A stretch of DNA of 64,000 bases from Ligustrum vulgare. Taxonomy: Eukaryota; Streptophyta; Magnoliopsida; Lamiales; Oleaceae. The notes under the pieces were generated by a model. The model saw only the letters and a program-made list of their open reading frames with translations. It made no database searches and was not told the DNA's origin. The position numbers and the translations under genes were made by a program. The DNA lies in the NCBI GenBank assembly GCA_963555705.1, contig OY743168.1, forward strand, positions 23,628,139-23,692,138, in the 5' to 3' direction. Within the stretch, counting starts at the first letter, position 1; each line of letters begins with the position of its first letter. This document shows positions 1 through 10,300 of the stretch, one piece after another.

Positions 1-667
1 GACCACAAAATCTGGCTGGACTTTGGACCAACACGTCTCAGCTCCTCCCTCTTTGACACGTGGATTTCCTGCGCACTAGGACAAACAGTCGGCTTGCAAA
101 GGGGGCCGAGGTGGCTCCCATTTGCACTCCGATGCCTAAGTCAGTACTCATTTTAGGCGAATATATATATTGGGTGCGGGAAATATAAGTGTGTAAAAAA
201 GAGAAAATGGAGTGAGAGAAATATAGAGTTAAGAGTGAGAAATTGCTAACCTCCTGCTTGGAGACAATTGTGCTTTATTTATAGTGGAACTTTTTGTCTC
301 GGGTTGCGACACGTGGCATACTTTACACTTGTCATCACCCTAGCTCATGGAAGTGACAACCTTGCTTTTCAACCGTAATCATTGCTACATTTCGTAGGGG
401 TGGGTGCCTGTCACGTCTTGGTAAAGGCAATGTCCCATCACTGACTCCATCTCTCTTCTGGACAACGCCATAAAGCGCCCCGGCTGGATATAAAGCACAT
501 CGGCTGGTGCGTTAACCAATTCGGCTAAAGAGGTTTGCTTGGCGTACCACCTCGGAAATCATCCCAAGTGATACTTTAGGCCTTTAACGGTGGGTCGGGG
601 TCCGCTGGACCACTATTGGGCCTTAGCTGGTGGATCACTGTACCTTTCTTTGGGCCCGGAATCAACA
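1..667 (-). repeat. LTR of Tat element (3' LTR by element orientation), 4 bases short
   Basis: It aligns end to end with 11407-12076. The terminal ATCAACA at 661-667 marks the inner boundary. In element orientation it begins TGTTGAT next to the purine tract. The missing first bases TGTT are known only from the other copy. Confidence 0.93.
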
Positions 668-682
668 CTAGTCCCTCAAATC
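668..682 (-). other. Polypurine tract of Tat element
   Basis: On the minus strand the bases directly before the 3' LTR read GATTTGAGGGACTAG, followed by TGTTGAT. A purine-rich stretch at this place primes plus-strand DNA synthesis in LTR retrotransposons. The tract is short and includes T and C, as is common in the Tat group. Confidence 0.65.
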
Positions 683-1021
683 CGAAGGGATCATTCATGG
701 TCGTGTAGGATTTGCTATGATTTTATAGCCGACCTTCCGCCTCGGATTTCCGCTCCCTGATGGCTAAGATCATGTCAGCGCGTTTCCTAGGCGGCGCACT
801 CAATTCGGATGGGCTATTGGTATTTATTTCCAAGAAATATACGCATGAAATGGGAGGGGGGTAGCATTTCACGGCGCGTGGCATTCACCGTGGTAGCTGA
901 ACGGTTTTGTCTCTCCCTTTGACGGCTAGCGCTTTGATTAGCCCATTTTCCAAGGAGCATGGGTTACCCACATTAATCATGCGGTTCACGAAAATCAAGG
1001 AATTTAGATTGTTGGGATTCC

Positions 1022-1028
1022 TATAAAT
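1022..1028 (+). promoter_or_regulatory. TATA box of the antisense accessory gene
   Basis: TATAAAT sits 344 bases upstream of the accessory gene's ATG (1372). It is followed by a C/T-rich stretch expected around a plant transcription start (about 1050). A possible 5'-UTR intron (GTAAAT at 1241 to TTGTTGAG ending 1341) lies between. The box is outside the LTR, so this gene would have its own promoter. Assigned from motif and position only. Confidence 0.55.
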
Positions 1029-1371
1029 CCTTCTTCATTTCATTATTTCACCTTTTACCACTTTCTAAAAGCCTTTGCAGCAGTATTCTGGCGAGAGCTT
1101 GTTTCGTTTTTCTCTTCCTTGCGAATCTCGTGTCTTTTCTTCAAGGGTTTTCTACCCCGCACCCACCCTTAACGTTCCACCGTTTTTCTTGGCGAGTTCT
1201 TCATTCCAAGTGCATAGCGTCAAGCATTCGTTTTTTGAAGGTAAATCTCTTGATCCCTGTATATGCAAGATTTTCTTATTATTAGTTTCTCATTGTGGGT
1301 TTGAGAACTTTGTTTTTGCACCTTGTTTTCCTTTTGTTGAGTTTGACTCTCCTTTAAAACAAAAAGAAAAA

Positions 1372-4156
1372 ATGGAAAGAGTTGGGGGAACGGGTTCACA
1401 GGAAATGTTAGCGATGGCGGTTCCTGTCAGAGGTTTCTGCCCCATCTCTTTATCGGTTTTTAGTTCCCGCTTCTTTAGGGAGCAGATTAAGAGGAGGAAT
1501 AGGAAAACTAGCGGTATAATTTATTTGAGTGATTCTGACAGCGAAGAAGAGAGAGACCAGAACTACATGGCCCATCTGTCGTCCGAAGAGGAATCCGTGC
1601 TAAGAGAACTCCGAAGCAAACGTGATAGAGACATGGGGAGAGAGGGAGCTACAGGTTCTTCTTCTGGCCCACAGGACCTAGATTTGGGCACCAGGGCCCC
1701 TTTCCGGGCGCACAGAGAGGAGTTGGGGCTCTCAGTGGAGGAGATAGCCCAGGTCGAAGGTTGGGTGGACCTGGTGAACAACATATCAAGATATCATGTG
1801 GACCCTGACCCGAACCCGGATTTGTGGGAGAGCAGCGAGGTCGCCACTGAAATCCGAGGAGTTGACTTGGCTGGGGCCTCGGCGAAGTTCAGGATGTCAG
1901 AAGGGGTCCGTTTAGTGCATCCTACGCCCTCTTGCCGACCATGCAGCCCTCCTTCAGGCCAAGCGGCCATATGTTACGATGCCTTGTCCTGCGGTATGAG
2001 GTTACCTCTGCATCCTTTTTTCAGGGCCCTGCTTAGGAGTTACAACTTGTGCCCCTACCAGTTAGCACCTAATTTCTGGACACAGGCCGTGGGCACTTGG
2101 CTAGCGTGGCAAGAGGTCAATCCCGACTATCCCATCTCTCTATACATTATTCATACTTTGTACACTCTGAAGAAGTCAGTGAGAAGGGAGAGGGACGTCA
2201 GGGCCGATGTGAAGGACTGGTATTATCTGTCTCCTCGAGGCTCATATCCTCCTGTTATTACTGGCCAACCTACCTCCATAAAGAACTGGAGGAATCAATG
2301 GTTCTGGGTGGCCGGGGAGTGGCAGAGTTCTCCTGTGGACCCTTGCCCGGAAATTTCTGTTCCCCGAACTCTTTCCCTTCCTAGTGAGTCTTGCGTTTTC
2401 TTTAGTGTCCCTAAGTGTCATGTGTCACTTGTTTTTACTTTCCATTCATCTTCCTTTGCTGGTTTTTAACACGTTTTCGATTTGTGACAGGGGACATTTT
2501 TGCCCGCCTACTCCCTGACGCGGATTTAGCGGCCGTTAGGCGTCTGTTCGCTTATAAGGGCACTTTTCAAGGGGTTATTCAGCAGAACAAACTATTCGTC
2601 AAACACGGTCTTATGCGAGCCATGGGTGAGTTTGCTTTGTTACTGCTTTTATATCTCATGCTTTTTCTGTTCGTAGCCTCATTTCCCTCTCTTTCTCGTT
2701 AGGTTCTAAGGATTTTCCAAAGATTTCTCTGAAGGGTCTCATGGCTACAAAGATTCCCCCTGCACTTCGCCATGGCAGTGAAGTTGAAAGGAAAGAGAAG
2801 GCGGTATTGGCCAACCTGCAAGTTGGGGTGGCAAAGGAAGTCTCCGAGGCGTCTACGGCCCAACTTCAGGGCCCTCTTCCGGCCCTAATGCCACCGCCTA
2901 CTCTGCTGCCTGTGGGCCCTCAGAGGCCTAACACAGAGAAGGAGGCCGACCTTAAGGGAGTCCTTCCAAAGGGGAAAGGGAAAAGGTCTGACAGGGGCGG
3001 ATCCAAGAGAGACAGGGCGGCTAAGGATGCCTCAATGCCGCCTCCTTTTTCCGAGGTCATATTTGAACATGCCCCTGAGGAGGAGCCCGCCCCCCTGAAG
3101 AGACTCAGAAGAGGTAAGGGCAAGGAATCCACCTCTGCACCTCCGCCTCCCATAATTGAAGACCTGGAGGATGAGCCCTCTGTGTCCATTCCGGGCTTGG
3201 CCTATGAAACGACACCTGAGGGAGCAGAGGAGCTCAAGAACATCAAAACCAGCATTCTCCTCAGGGATGTCACCTTCAGCCCTTCACTATTTGACTCTCC
3301 CAGCTCCCCTCTAGCCCGGGCCGCCTTTATTACTGAACAGTTTTGGACGGAGGGCTGGTCTGCTTTCTCCTCCAGCGTTAGTCCGTCCCGGAAGTTGCTC
3401 GCCGCCAAGGCCATGAACGCCAGGGCATTGGCCCTTATTGACGAGGTGGAGTCTTCCGTGAATGAGGCGCAGAGGGACAAAAAGAATGCTGAGACGGCTC
3501 TCCGGCACGCGGACAATATGCTCAAGGAAATCAACGACCTCAAGGACCAGCTATCCATAGCCCGTAAATCTTCTTCAGAGGAAAGGGTTAATGCGAAGCG
3601 CCTCCAGGAGGACAATGATAAATTGAAGCATGACCTCCATGCCTCTGAGTCAGACGTGGCAGTCTTGTGCAAGAAATTGGATGATTCCAACCGGGCACAG
3701 TCTATCGCCTCTGAGGCCCTGGCTGTCGTTAATGCAGCCAAGTCGAAGTTAGAAGCCGAAGTGGCAGAAGTAAATGAAAAGCTGGGGAGGGAGCTGGAGG
3801 CTAGGAAGAAAGCTGAGGAGGACTACACTTCCCTGGAGAAACATATTGACTCCAGAATTTCTGAGGCCTTGGAGCGTACCATTGTGGCTAGGGTGCAGGA
3901 GGTTCTGGGTGAAGAAGTTTCTAAGGCAGTTCAGAACTTCAAGGATACTTTCGAAGATACCCCGGAATACGAGGCTATGCAGAGGGTCTTTGGGAACTTT
4001 GGGGCCAGAATGGCCTTAGGGGATGTGAAGGAAGCTTTTCCGACACTGGACCTGTCCTCCATTGAGGCTTTTTACCCTGAGCCTCAAGGTAATCCTGCGG
4101 ATCCTCTGGGCGTGTCTGATAAAGGCCCCTTGGAAGATGTCCCTCCACCACAATAG
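1372..4156 (+). CDS. Antisense accessory gene of the Tat element: three-exon protein with gypsy-transposon-type domain and coiled coil
   Basis: Three exons, 1372-2383, 2491-2625 and 2703-4156, join in frame at GT...AG introns (2384-2490 and 2626-2702) to give 866 residues with no internal stop. The ATG at 1372 has a good context (A at -3, G at +4). Residues around 175-335 contain LPLHPFFRALL, QLAPNFW and IKNWRNQWFWV, the pattern of the plant 'putative gypsy type transposon' family (Transposase_28, PF04195). Residues about 395-560 are proline- and charge-rich, and 620-770 form a long heptad-type coiled coil. It runs opposite to gag-pol, ends 0.8 kb from the end of integrase, and has its own TATA box. 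Tat elements such as Grande are known to carry an antisense ORF here; its function is not established. The domain match is by eye. Confidence 0.8.
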
Positions 4157-4957
4157 TCCTCTTCTGCATTTGTTAGCTTTAGTTTTTTGTTTTCTTCTTC
4201 TCTTTTTGTAAGTCCCCCGGCACTTCATATTGTACATGTCTCATTTTTATGAATGGAGCAGTTTATTCATATTTTGGTGCAGCAACGTTTTTTCTTTACT
4301 GCTTAAACTTGAGTATTTCCAAGTGCGAGTAGTTCGTAATTGTATGACGATATGCGGGTATCTGTAAATGTCTAGTCCCTCAGATTTAACGAGCTTAATG
4401 CGTTCACGCTTGCTGGTTAAATCTGATGTCGACTAACTTTTGAGCAACTTTTACCTTACATTTAGTAACACCTCTTACAAATTTGTATTAACTTCTGTTT
4501 GTGGCGTGCCTATTTTCAATCTATAATTTCAACGACGTGCGCTTATGTTTTTACAACAGAAATAATATAGGGACTTTTACGTTTGAATCCACAGTATTTA
4601 GTACGCATATGTCTTGTGAGCGTTTCGCTTAAGTGTATGCATGAAAGTATCAACCACTTTGCGGAAACATTTAATATTTCGCGCGAAAGAGCACCCCGTA
4701 TGTACGAACTAATTTATCGTTTTTAGAACTTTGGTTCATATGACAATGTTTGAGGCACTTACGTCTGAGTTTGTATGGATTTCAGAAATAATACAGTGAT
4801 CGCCGTGTTGGCTTTATAAGAGTCCCTTGTTTTCAACAATTTCATGCATGACGAATACACATGGCTAATTAGTATTTGGTGCAATCCTCATCATAATTAA
4901 CTAGCGATTTCATACAATCATGTGACAACGCTGTGCCTCGTTGAAGCGGAATTTGAC
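4157..4957. other. Non-coding spacer between antisense gene and integrase end
   Basis: It lies between two convergent coding units of the Tat element and must hold both 3' UTRs. It is AT-rich, has no ORF above 60 codons and no obvious repeat. No canonical AATAAA was spotted after the stop at 4156. Confidence 0.7.
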
Positions 4958-6625
4958 TTATTGAAAATAGCGACGAAGGTGATCTTTGTTCCAAGGATTA
5001 CACAAAGGTACCCCGGACAAATCTTCAATTATGTAAGTATCAGGTACCACCTCTGCTGTGATCCTGTAAGGGCCTTCCCAATTGGGACCCAAAGTCCCTA
5101 CTCCTGGTTCTTGAGTTGAAGGAAGTACCTTTTTTAGGACTAGGTCCCCAATATTAAAGCGTCGCCCTTTCACCCTTTTATTGTAGTATCGAGCCATCTT
5201 TTCCTGGTATCTGGCCATCACCACTTGAGAATCGTTCCGTTTCTCCATGAGGAAATCCAAACCGGCCCTTTGTGCTTCTTCATTTCTCACTTCGTCGTAA
5301 TTAATCTGTCGAAGTGAGGGTACCCCAATTTCGACGGGACATACCGCCTCAGCGCCATATGCCAATGAGAACGGAGTTTCACCAGTTGCGGTGTGAGAAG
5401 TGGTGAGAAGCGCCCATAGCACTTGAGGGAGCTCATCTACCCATGCGCCCTTTTTGGACTCCAACTTCCTTTTCAGGGTGTTTTTTATGGTCTTGTTCAC
5501 CGCTTCCACTTGCCTGTTGGCCTGCGGGTGATGTGGAGATGAAAACAGCTTTCTAATTCCCAAATCACCGCACAACTCGTCCACGCTTCTGTTTTTAAAC
5601 TGTTTAGCATTGTCACTAACCAACGAATGGGGTACCCCAAACCGGCATATGATGTTCTTCCAAATGAACTTGGTGGTGTTGGCCTCGGTGATTCTCATAA
5701 GTGGTTCAGCCTCGACCCACTTGGTGAAGTAGTCAATTGCTACTATAGCAAAGCAATTATTTCCGGAACCCCTAGGCATATGACCTATAATATCAACCCC
5801 CCATTTTGAAAAAGGCCAAGGGCTGGTCACCACGGTTAGCCTGTGATGTGGCTGATGCAGTATGGTTGCGTGTCTTTGGCATTTATCACACTTGCGCACA
5901 AAGTCATGAGAGTCCTTTCGCATAGTGGGCCAAAAATACCCCTGTTTGAGGGCTTTCCGAGCTAGCGATAGTGCCCCGGCATGGTTGCCACATATACCTT
6001 CATGGATTTCCCTTATTACATATCGCCCTTCCTCAGGCCCAACACATCTTAGCAACGGGGAGGTGAAACTCCGTTTATAGAGTAGATCATCCAAGAGTAC
6101 GAAATTGGCAGCATACCTTTGCAATTTCCGAGCTGCTTCAGGCTCGTTTGGCACTGTCTGGTGCCTCAAATATGCAATCAGCGGATTCATCCAGGATCTC
6201 TCTTCCTCTACCGTCAAAATCTCTGGTCCTGGTTCAATAGAGGAGGTCAACATGCGCTCAACCGGGATTAGATTATATAGCTCCGCGTCACTGCTGCTTG
6301 CTAGTTTGGACAGAGTATCAGCGTTGGAGTTTTTTGTTCTGGGGATGTGCTGCAATTCCATTTCTTCAAAGTGTACCGCCAAATCTCTTACTTTCTTCAA
6401 GTAAGCAATCATAGAGGGTTCTTTGGCAGAAAATTGCCCATTGAATTGATTTACAACGAGCTGCGAATCGCTGTTAGCCACTATGGACTTGATCTTTAAA
6501 GCTTTGGCAAGTCTTAACCCAGCTAACAACGCCTCGTACTCAGCAACGTTGTTCGAGGCTTTGAACTCAAAGCGGATTGCGCTATGTAGTTTAAACCCTT
6601 CTGGGCTTATTAGTAATATGCCCAC
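4958..6625 (-). CDS. Tat pol, C-terminal part: archaeal-type RNase H and integrase
   Basis: 555 codons. The first 110 residues are the second RNase H of Tat elements, with active-site motifs AEYEALL, NSDSQLVV and NADTLSKLA; its first aspartate (FVDGS) lies just upstream, beyond the stop at 6644. Integrase follows: an HHCC zinc-binding region (HEGICGNHAG to CDKCQ), then a DDE core with WGVDIIG, SDNAKQF and the glutamate of RQVEAVNK, then a basic C-terminus with NWEGPYRI. It integrates element cDNA in the nucleus. It is in the same frame as 6644-7558, separated only by a TAG. No chromodomain is evident. The first ATG at 6625 is only where the open frame resumes, not a true start. Confidence 0.92.
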   Translation of the reverse strand: MGILLISPEGFKLHSAIRFEFKASNNVAEYEALLAGLRLAKALKIKSIVANSDSQLVVNQFNGQFSAKEPSMIAYLKKVRDLAVHFEEMELQHIPRTKNSNADTLSKLASSSDAELYNLIPVERMLTSSIEPGPEILTVEEERSWMNPLIAYLRHQTVPNEPEAARKLQRYAANFVLLDDLLYKRSFTSPLLRCVGPEEGRYVIREIHEGICGNHAGALSLARKALKQGYFWPTMRKDSHDFVRKCDKCQRHATILHQPHHRLTVVTSPWPFSKWGVDIIGHMPRGSGNNCFAIVAIDYFTKWVEAEPLMRITEANTTKFIWKNIICRFGVPHSLVSDNAKQFKNRSVDELCGDLGIRKLFSSPHHPQANRQVEAVNKTIKNTLKRKLESKKGAWVDELPQVLWALLTTSHTATGETPFSLAYGAEAVCPVEIGVPSLRQINYDEVRNEEAQRAGLDFLMEKRNDSQVVMARYQEKMARYYNKRVKGRRFNIGDLVLKKVLPSTQEPGVGTLGPNWEGPYRITAEVVPDTYIIEDLSGVPLCNPWNKDHLRRYFQ

Positions 6626-6643
6626 ACCGGATCCCTCCTTAGC

Positions 6644-7558
6644 CTAGGACCCATCAACAAATAATTTCCACTCCTGGCTATCCTCTGTGTTATCAATCAT
6701 TTCGACCTCCGGCGGGTGTGTGAATTCGACTACGAAGTCAGCCAAAGCTTGGACCTTTATCGCAGTCCGAGGCGCATAGTGTATGTAAAACTGGCTGATT
6801 TCTATTGCCCATTTCAGTAATCTCCCAGATACATCTGGTTTTTGCAACACTTGTCTCATGAGAAAGTTGGTGAGCACGTGTATGGAGTGTGCTTGAAAGT
6901 AGGGGCGAAGTTTGCGAGAAGCGGTGAGTAGTGAGAGGGCAAGTTTCTCCATATCTGGGTAGCGTGTCTCCGCATCTAGCATGGATTTACTCACGTAATA
7001 TACTGGAAATTGATTCCCCTCCTCTTCTCTGACCAACACGGAGCTAACAGCCTCCTTGGACACAGCCAAATACAAGTAGAGAGGCTCGCCAGCCTTTGGC
7101 TTTGATAGCAATGGGGGTCGTCCCAAGGATGCTCTCAGGTCGGCGAAGGCCTGCTCACACTCCGGTGTCCACTGGAATCGTTTCCCCCCTTTTAGGATTT
7201 TGAAAAATGGCAAGCATTTGTCTGTGGATTTGGAGACAAATCGATTCAGGGCTGCAATTCTTCCCGTTAAGCTTTGCACCTCCTTTGGATTTCGAGGCGA
7301 TTGCATGTTTAACAAAGCATTGATTTTGTCGGGATTAGCTTCGATTCCTCTTTTATTCACCATGAACCCAAGAAATTTTCTAGATGCTACTCCAAATGCA
7401 CACTTCGCCGGGTTGAGCTTCATTCGATATTTCCTCAAAACATCGAAGGCCTCTGACAAATGGCGGATATGATCCGCGGCGACCATGCTTTTGACCAACA
7501 TGTCATCAACATACACCTCCATGGTGTTTCCCAATTGTTTTGCAAACATGCGATTCAC
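6644..7558 (-). CDS. Tat pol, middle part: end of reverse transcriptase and RNase H
   Basis: 304 codons. It opens with the RT catalytic motif VYVDDML (about residue 15), continues through the thumb and connection (FLGFMVNKRGIEANP), and then a retroviral-type RNase H region with VYYVSKSM and degenerate active-site residues. It ends in FVDGS, the first catalytic aspartate of the following archaeal-type RNase H, directly before a TAG stop. It is in one frame with both flanking pieces, so this is one polyprotein broken by point mutations. Confidence 0.92.
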   Translation of the reverse strand: MNRMFAKQLGNTMEVYVDDMLVKSMVAADHIRHLSEAFDVLRKYRMKLNPAKCAFGVASRKFLGFMVNKRGIEANPDKINALLNMQSPRNPKEVQSLTGRIAALNRFVSKSTDKCLPFFKILKGGKRFQWTPECEQAFADLRASLGRPPLLSKPKAGEPLYLYLAVSKEAVSSVLVREEEGNQFPVYYVSKSMLDAETRYPDMEKLALSLLTASRKLRPYFQAHSIHVLTNFLMRQVLQKPDVSGRLLKWAIEISQFYIHYAPRTAIKVQALADFVVEFTHPPEVEMIDNTEDSQEWKLFVDGS

Positions 7559-7564
7559 TAGCCT

Positions 7565-9082
7565 CTAATAGGTAGCTCCCGCATTTTTCAAGCCGAACGG
7601 CATTGCTTTGTAGCAATAGAGTCCTCTATCTGTTATAAACGAGGTATGCTCCTCGTCCGATTCGCACATGGGGATCTGATTGTATCCGGAGTAAGCATCC
7701 ATGAAGCTCAGGAGCTCATGCCCTGCCGTAGAGTCAACCAATTGATCGATCCGGGGCAGTGGAAAGCTGTCTTTTGGACATGCTTGGTTCAAATTCGAAA
7801 AATCAATACATACTCTAAGCTTCCCATTGTGTTTTGGTACCAAAACAGGGTTTGATACCCACTTCGGATAGCGCGATTCTCTGATGAAACCATTTTTCAA
7901 TAGCTTCGTGACCTCGTCTTTCAAGGCCTCATACTTGTCTGAACTCATAGGTCTTCTCTTCTGCCTATGCCCAGGGCTTCGTGGATCAACCTGGAGTCTG
8001 TGACATGCCTCCTTAGGATCAATCCCAACCATGTCGCCATGATTCCATGCGAATACATCGAGGTTTTGAAGTAGGAAGTCCTTCAATTGACTCTTGTATT
8101 CGGTTGGCGAGTCCAGTCCGACCTGTAATTCCTTAATTGGGTCCAATGGGTCTACGCCGAAGCACTCCAACCTTTCGACCGGGGTGGGGAAATTGTCACC
8201 TACCATCCTGGGGTCTAGATCTGCTAAATCCTCTTCTAGGATCATCGTGACATCCTTATCTCCAGATGGCCCTTCACCCAATCTTTCAGGGTCTGGAGCA
8301 GCCTCGGCCATGGCTACATCACTGATCATGTTTAAGCTTCGATCTTGAAACTTCCGGATTGCATTTGTGTAACAAGCCCGGGATTCTGTTTGGCTTCCCC
8401 TCACAGTTACAACACCATGCTCCGTAGGGAACTTTATGCAAATGTATTTGGTATACGTTACAGCCCCCAAGTCAATGAGACCAGGCCTCCCAATTGAGCC
8501 ATGATAGGAGGAGATTTTGTCAACCATCAAGAATTCCATAGGCATTCTGGAGAGGGTCGGGGCTTGCCCTACTTCAGTCATAAGGGTTATGGACCCTCTG
8601 GGGTTTATGCTGTCCCCGGTGAATCCGTATATCGGATCAGGGACCGGAATGAGGGGAGTGCTGATCCCCATCTTATCAAAAGTTACCCCGTAAATCACAT
8701 TTACCGAGGCACCATCATCCACCATCATCCGTGATAGCCCATTTCGAGCCACCACCACCCTAATAACCAATGCGTCGTTGTGTGGGAAGTGCACTCCAAC
8801 GGCATCGTCTTGTGTGAAGGTGATAGGTTCCGTCCGAGGCACCCCCACAGGATGGGAGTGGATATGATAATTCACGTTGGCGGGCTGCTTGGCCTCTCTT
8901 ATATACCTCTTTTGGGAGTTGCTTGTGCTCCAACCTGGGTGGGGGCCTCCCAGTATTGTGTCAATTTCACGGATGGGGAGGTCGGCCACAGGCATAGGTG
9001 CTTCCCGTGTGTCTTTGGCATGTGCCGAGGCAGTTTCTTGGCCCTTATTCCTGTCTCTTTGACGATTATCAATTCTTTCCAT
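7565..9082 (-). CDS. Tat pol, N-terminal part: aspartic protease and start of reverse transcriptase
   Basis: 505 codons. The protease active site is VDDGAS (residues 121-126). After a linker, RT begins near residue 370, with LRVCIDFSNLNQACPKD, the DAYSGYNQI catalytic block and PFGLKNAGATY. The frame then hits TAG (7565-7567) where the family normally has glutamine (a QRL motif), and resumes in the same frame at 7558. A CAG to TAG change is a C-to-T transition in a CHG context, which is expected for methylated, silenced plant transposons. The gag frame enters from upstream through a single TGA at 9095-9097. Confidence 0.92.
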   Translation of the reverse strand: MERIDNRQRDRNKGQETASAHAKDTREAPMPVADLPIREIDTILGGPHPGWSTSNSQKRYIREAKQPANVNYHIHSHPVGVPRTEPITFTQDDAVGVHFPHNDALVIRVVVARNGLSRMMVDDGASVNVIYGVTFDKMGISTPLIPVPDPIYGFTGDSINPRGSITLMTEVGQAPTLSRMPMEFLMVDKISSYHGSIGRPGLIDLGAVTYTKYICIKFPTEHGVVTVRGSQTESRACYTNAIRKFQDRSLNMISDVAMAEAAPDPERLGEGPSGDKDVTMILEEDLADLDPRMVGDNFPTPVERLECFGVDPLDPIKELQVGLDSPTEYKSQLKDFLLQNLDVFAWNHGDMVGIDPKEACHRLQVDPRSPGHRQKRRPMSSDKYEALKDEVTKLLKNGFIRESRYPKWVSNPVLVPKHNGKLRVCIDFSNLNQACPKDSFPLPRIDQLVDSTAGHELLSFMDAYSGYNQIPMCESDEEHTSFITDRGLYCYKAMPFGLKNAGATY

Positions 9083-9094
9083 AGTTGAGTTCTT

Positions 9095-10300
9095 TCACGG
9101 AGCTCTCCTATCAGCTCGGTTGAGCTTCTGGCCACCAGATTTTTGTGTCCGCCCTGTGTCAGGGGGAAAGTCACCTCTACTTCTCCCCTGTGCCTTTTGG
9201 TCGACTAGCATGTGGATTTCTCTGCAATTCTCTGTTGCGTGACCGTAATATCTGTGGTAGGCACAGTAAGCCCCAATCATGGGCTGTTTTCCACTTCGGC
9301 CGCTTTCCACTCTCCCTTGAGCCGTGTGAGGATTTTGAGAAGGGGTGTTAGAGGCTAAGTGAGGGATAGCTTCCGTGATTTCTGCTGCAAAGCTAGATCC
9401 CGTCCCCGGGAATGGCCGAGGCGCGCCACCTCGGTTACCGCCAATCCTATCCTTGTTTCCTCCCTTTTTTAGGTCCGCTTCATTGGGATATCCAAGGTTG
9501 TATCTCCCTTGAGGGTGATTATCTCTGGCCCTAGCCATTTCCTTTGATACAATCTCTTCCTTCATCAGGTCTACCAGGGTATTGTAATCTCTTGGTTTCC
9601 TGCTTCGGACATCCCTCCAAAACATGCTGGTCATATCTAGCCCTCCTTTTAGGGCGGAGAACATCTCCGCTTCTGTGATATTTTCGCAGATATGCATTTC
9701 TTCAGTGAATCTAGCTAGGTAACTTTTCAGAGATTCGTCCCTTCCCTGCCTCAGATCCTGAAGGCGTTGGAGTGGGAGTTGACCAGGCCTGGAAGAAACA
9801 AAGTCATTCTTAAAAGCAGTTTTCATATCCCTCCAACTGTGGATGCTGCCAGGAGGGAGTTTTTTATACCATCGTATGGCACTTCCCTCAAGGGTTAAAG
9901 AAAAAGCTTTACATTTCAGTACCGGGGTGGCCCCGGCTATTTCCATGCTGGCGCGGTAATTTAACAGGTGATCATCAGGATCACATCGGCCCGAATACTT
10001 TGCTATTTCCGACATTTCAAAGACATGGGGGACGGGGCATCTACGGAGGCCCTCTGTGAAGGGACTTACTTCCTCTTCGTCATCCAATTCGTACGACGGC
10101 AGCTCGCTGTTCTCGTCATGACCGGAATACTCCGGATCACGGTATTGGCCATAGAGCGGTGGAGCGTACTCCTGCCTTTGCGGTGGTGGAACGCGGCCGT
10201 AGTTTGGCCTTTCATGGCTCTGTAACTCATTGCGAGGATTAGTCCAAACTGCTTCGGCTCTTCTTTCTTGCCTATTCATAGGCTCATGTGCTGATGCCAT
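9095..10300 (-). CDS. Tat gag, main part (capsid and zinc knuckle)
   Basis: 401 codons. Residues about 85-200 match the plant retrotransposon gag domain (PF03732 type), with FSLTLEGSAIRWYKKLPPG and LQDLRQGRDESLKSY. Near residue 345 is a zinc knuckle variant, CAYHRYYGHATENC, with His in place of the second Cys, a form common in this lineage. It packages element RNA in virus-like particles. It ends at a TGA that is in frame with pol four codons before pol's first ATG. The N-terminal piece (10276-10926) overlaps it in another frame, so the gag is frameshifted. Confidence 0.9.
   Translation of the reverse strand: MASAHEPMNRQERRAEAVWTNPRNELQSHERPNYGRVPPPQRQEYAPPLYGQYRDPEYSGHDENSELPSYELDDEEEVSPFTEGLRRCPVPHVFEMSEIAKYSGRCDPDDHLLNYRASMEIAGATPVLKCKAFSLTLEGSAIRWYKKLPPGSIHSWRDMKTAFKNDFVSSRPGQLPLQRLQDLRQGRDESLKSYLARFTEEMHICENITEAEMFSALKGGLDMTSMFWRDVRSRKPRDYNTLVDLMKEEIVSKEMARARDNHPQGRYNLGYPNEADLKKGGNKDRIGGNRGGAPRPFPGTGSSFAAEITEAIPHLASNTPSQNPHTAQGRVESGRSGKQPMIGAYCAYHRYYGHATENCREIHMLVDQKAQGRSRGDFPPDTGRTQKSGGQKLNRADRRAP

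Noticed and set aside
1075..1371. Upstream extension of the antisense gene's first ORF (99 extra codons)
   Set aside because: It runs through a likely 5' UTR with a possible intron, starts at a non-ATG codon and has no conserved content; the ATG at 1372 has good context.
3202..3741. 179-codon minus-strand ORF in the Tat element
   Set aside because: It is a shadow of exon 3 of the antisense gene, whose coiled-coil codon pattern keeps the opposite strand open.
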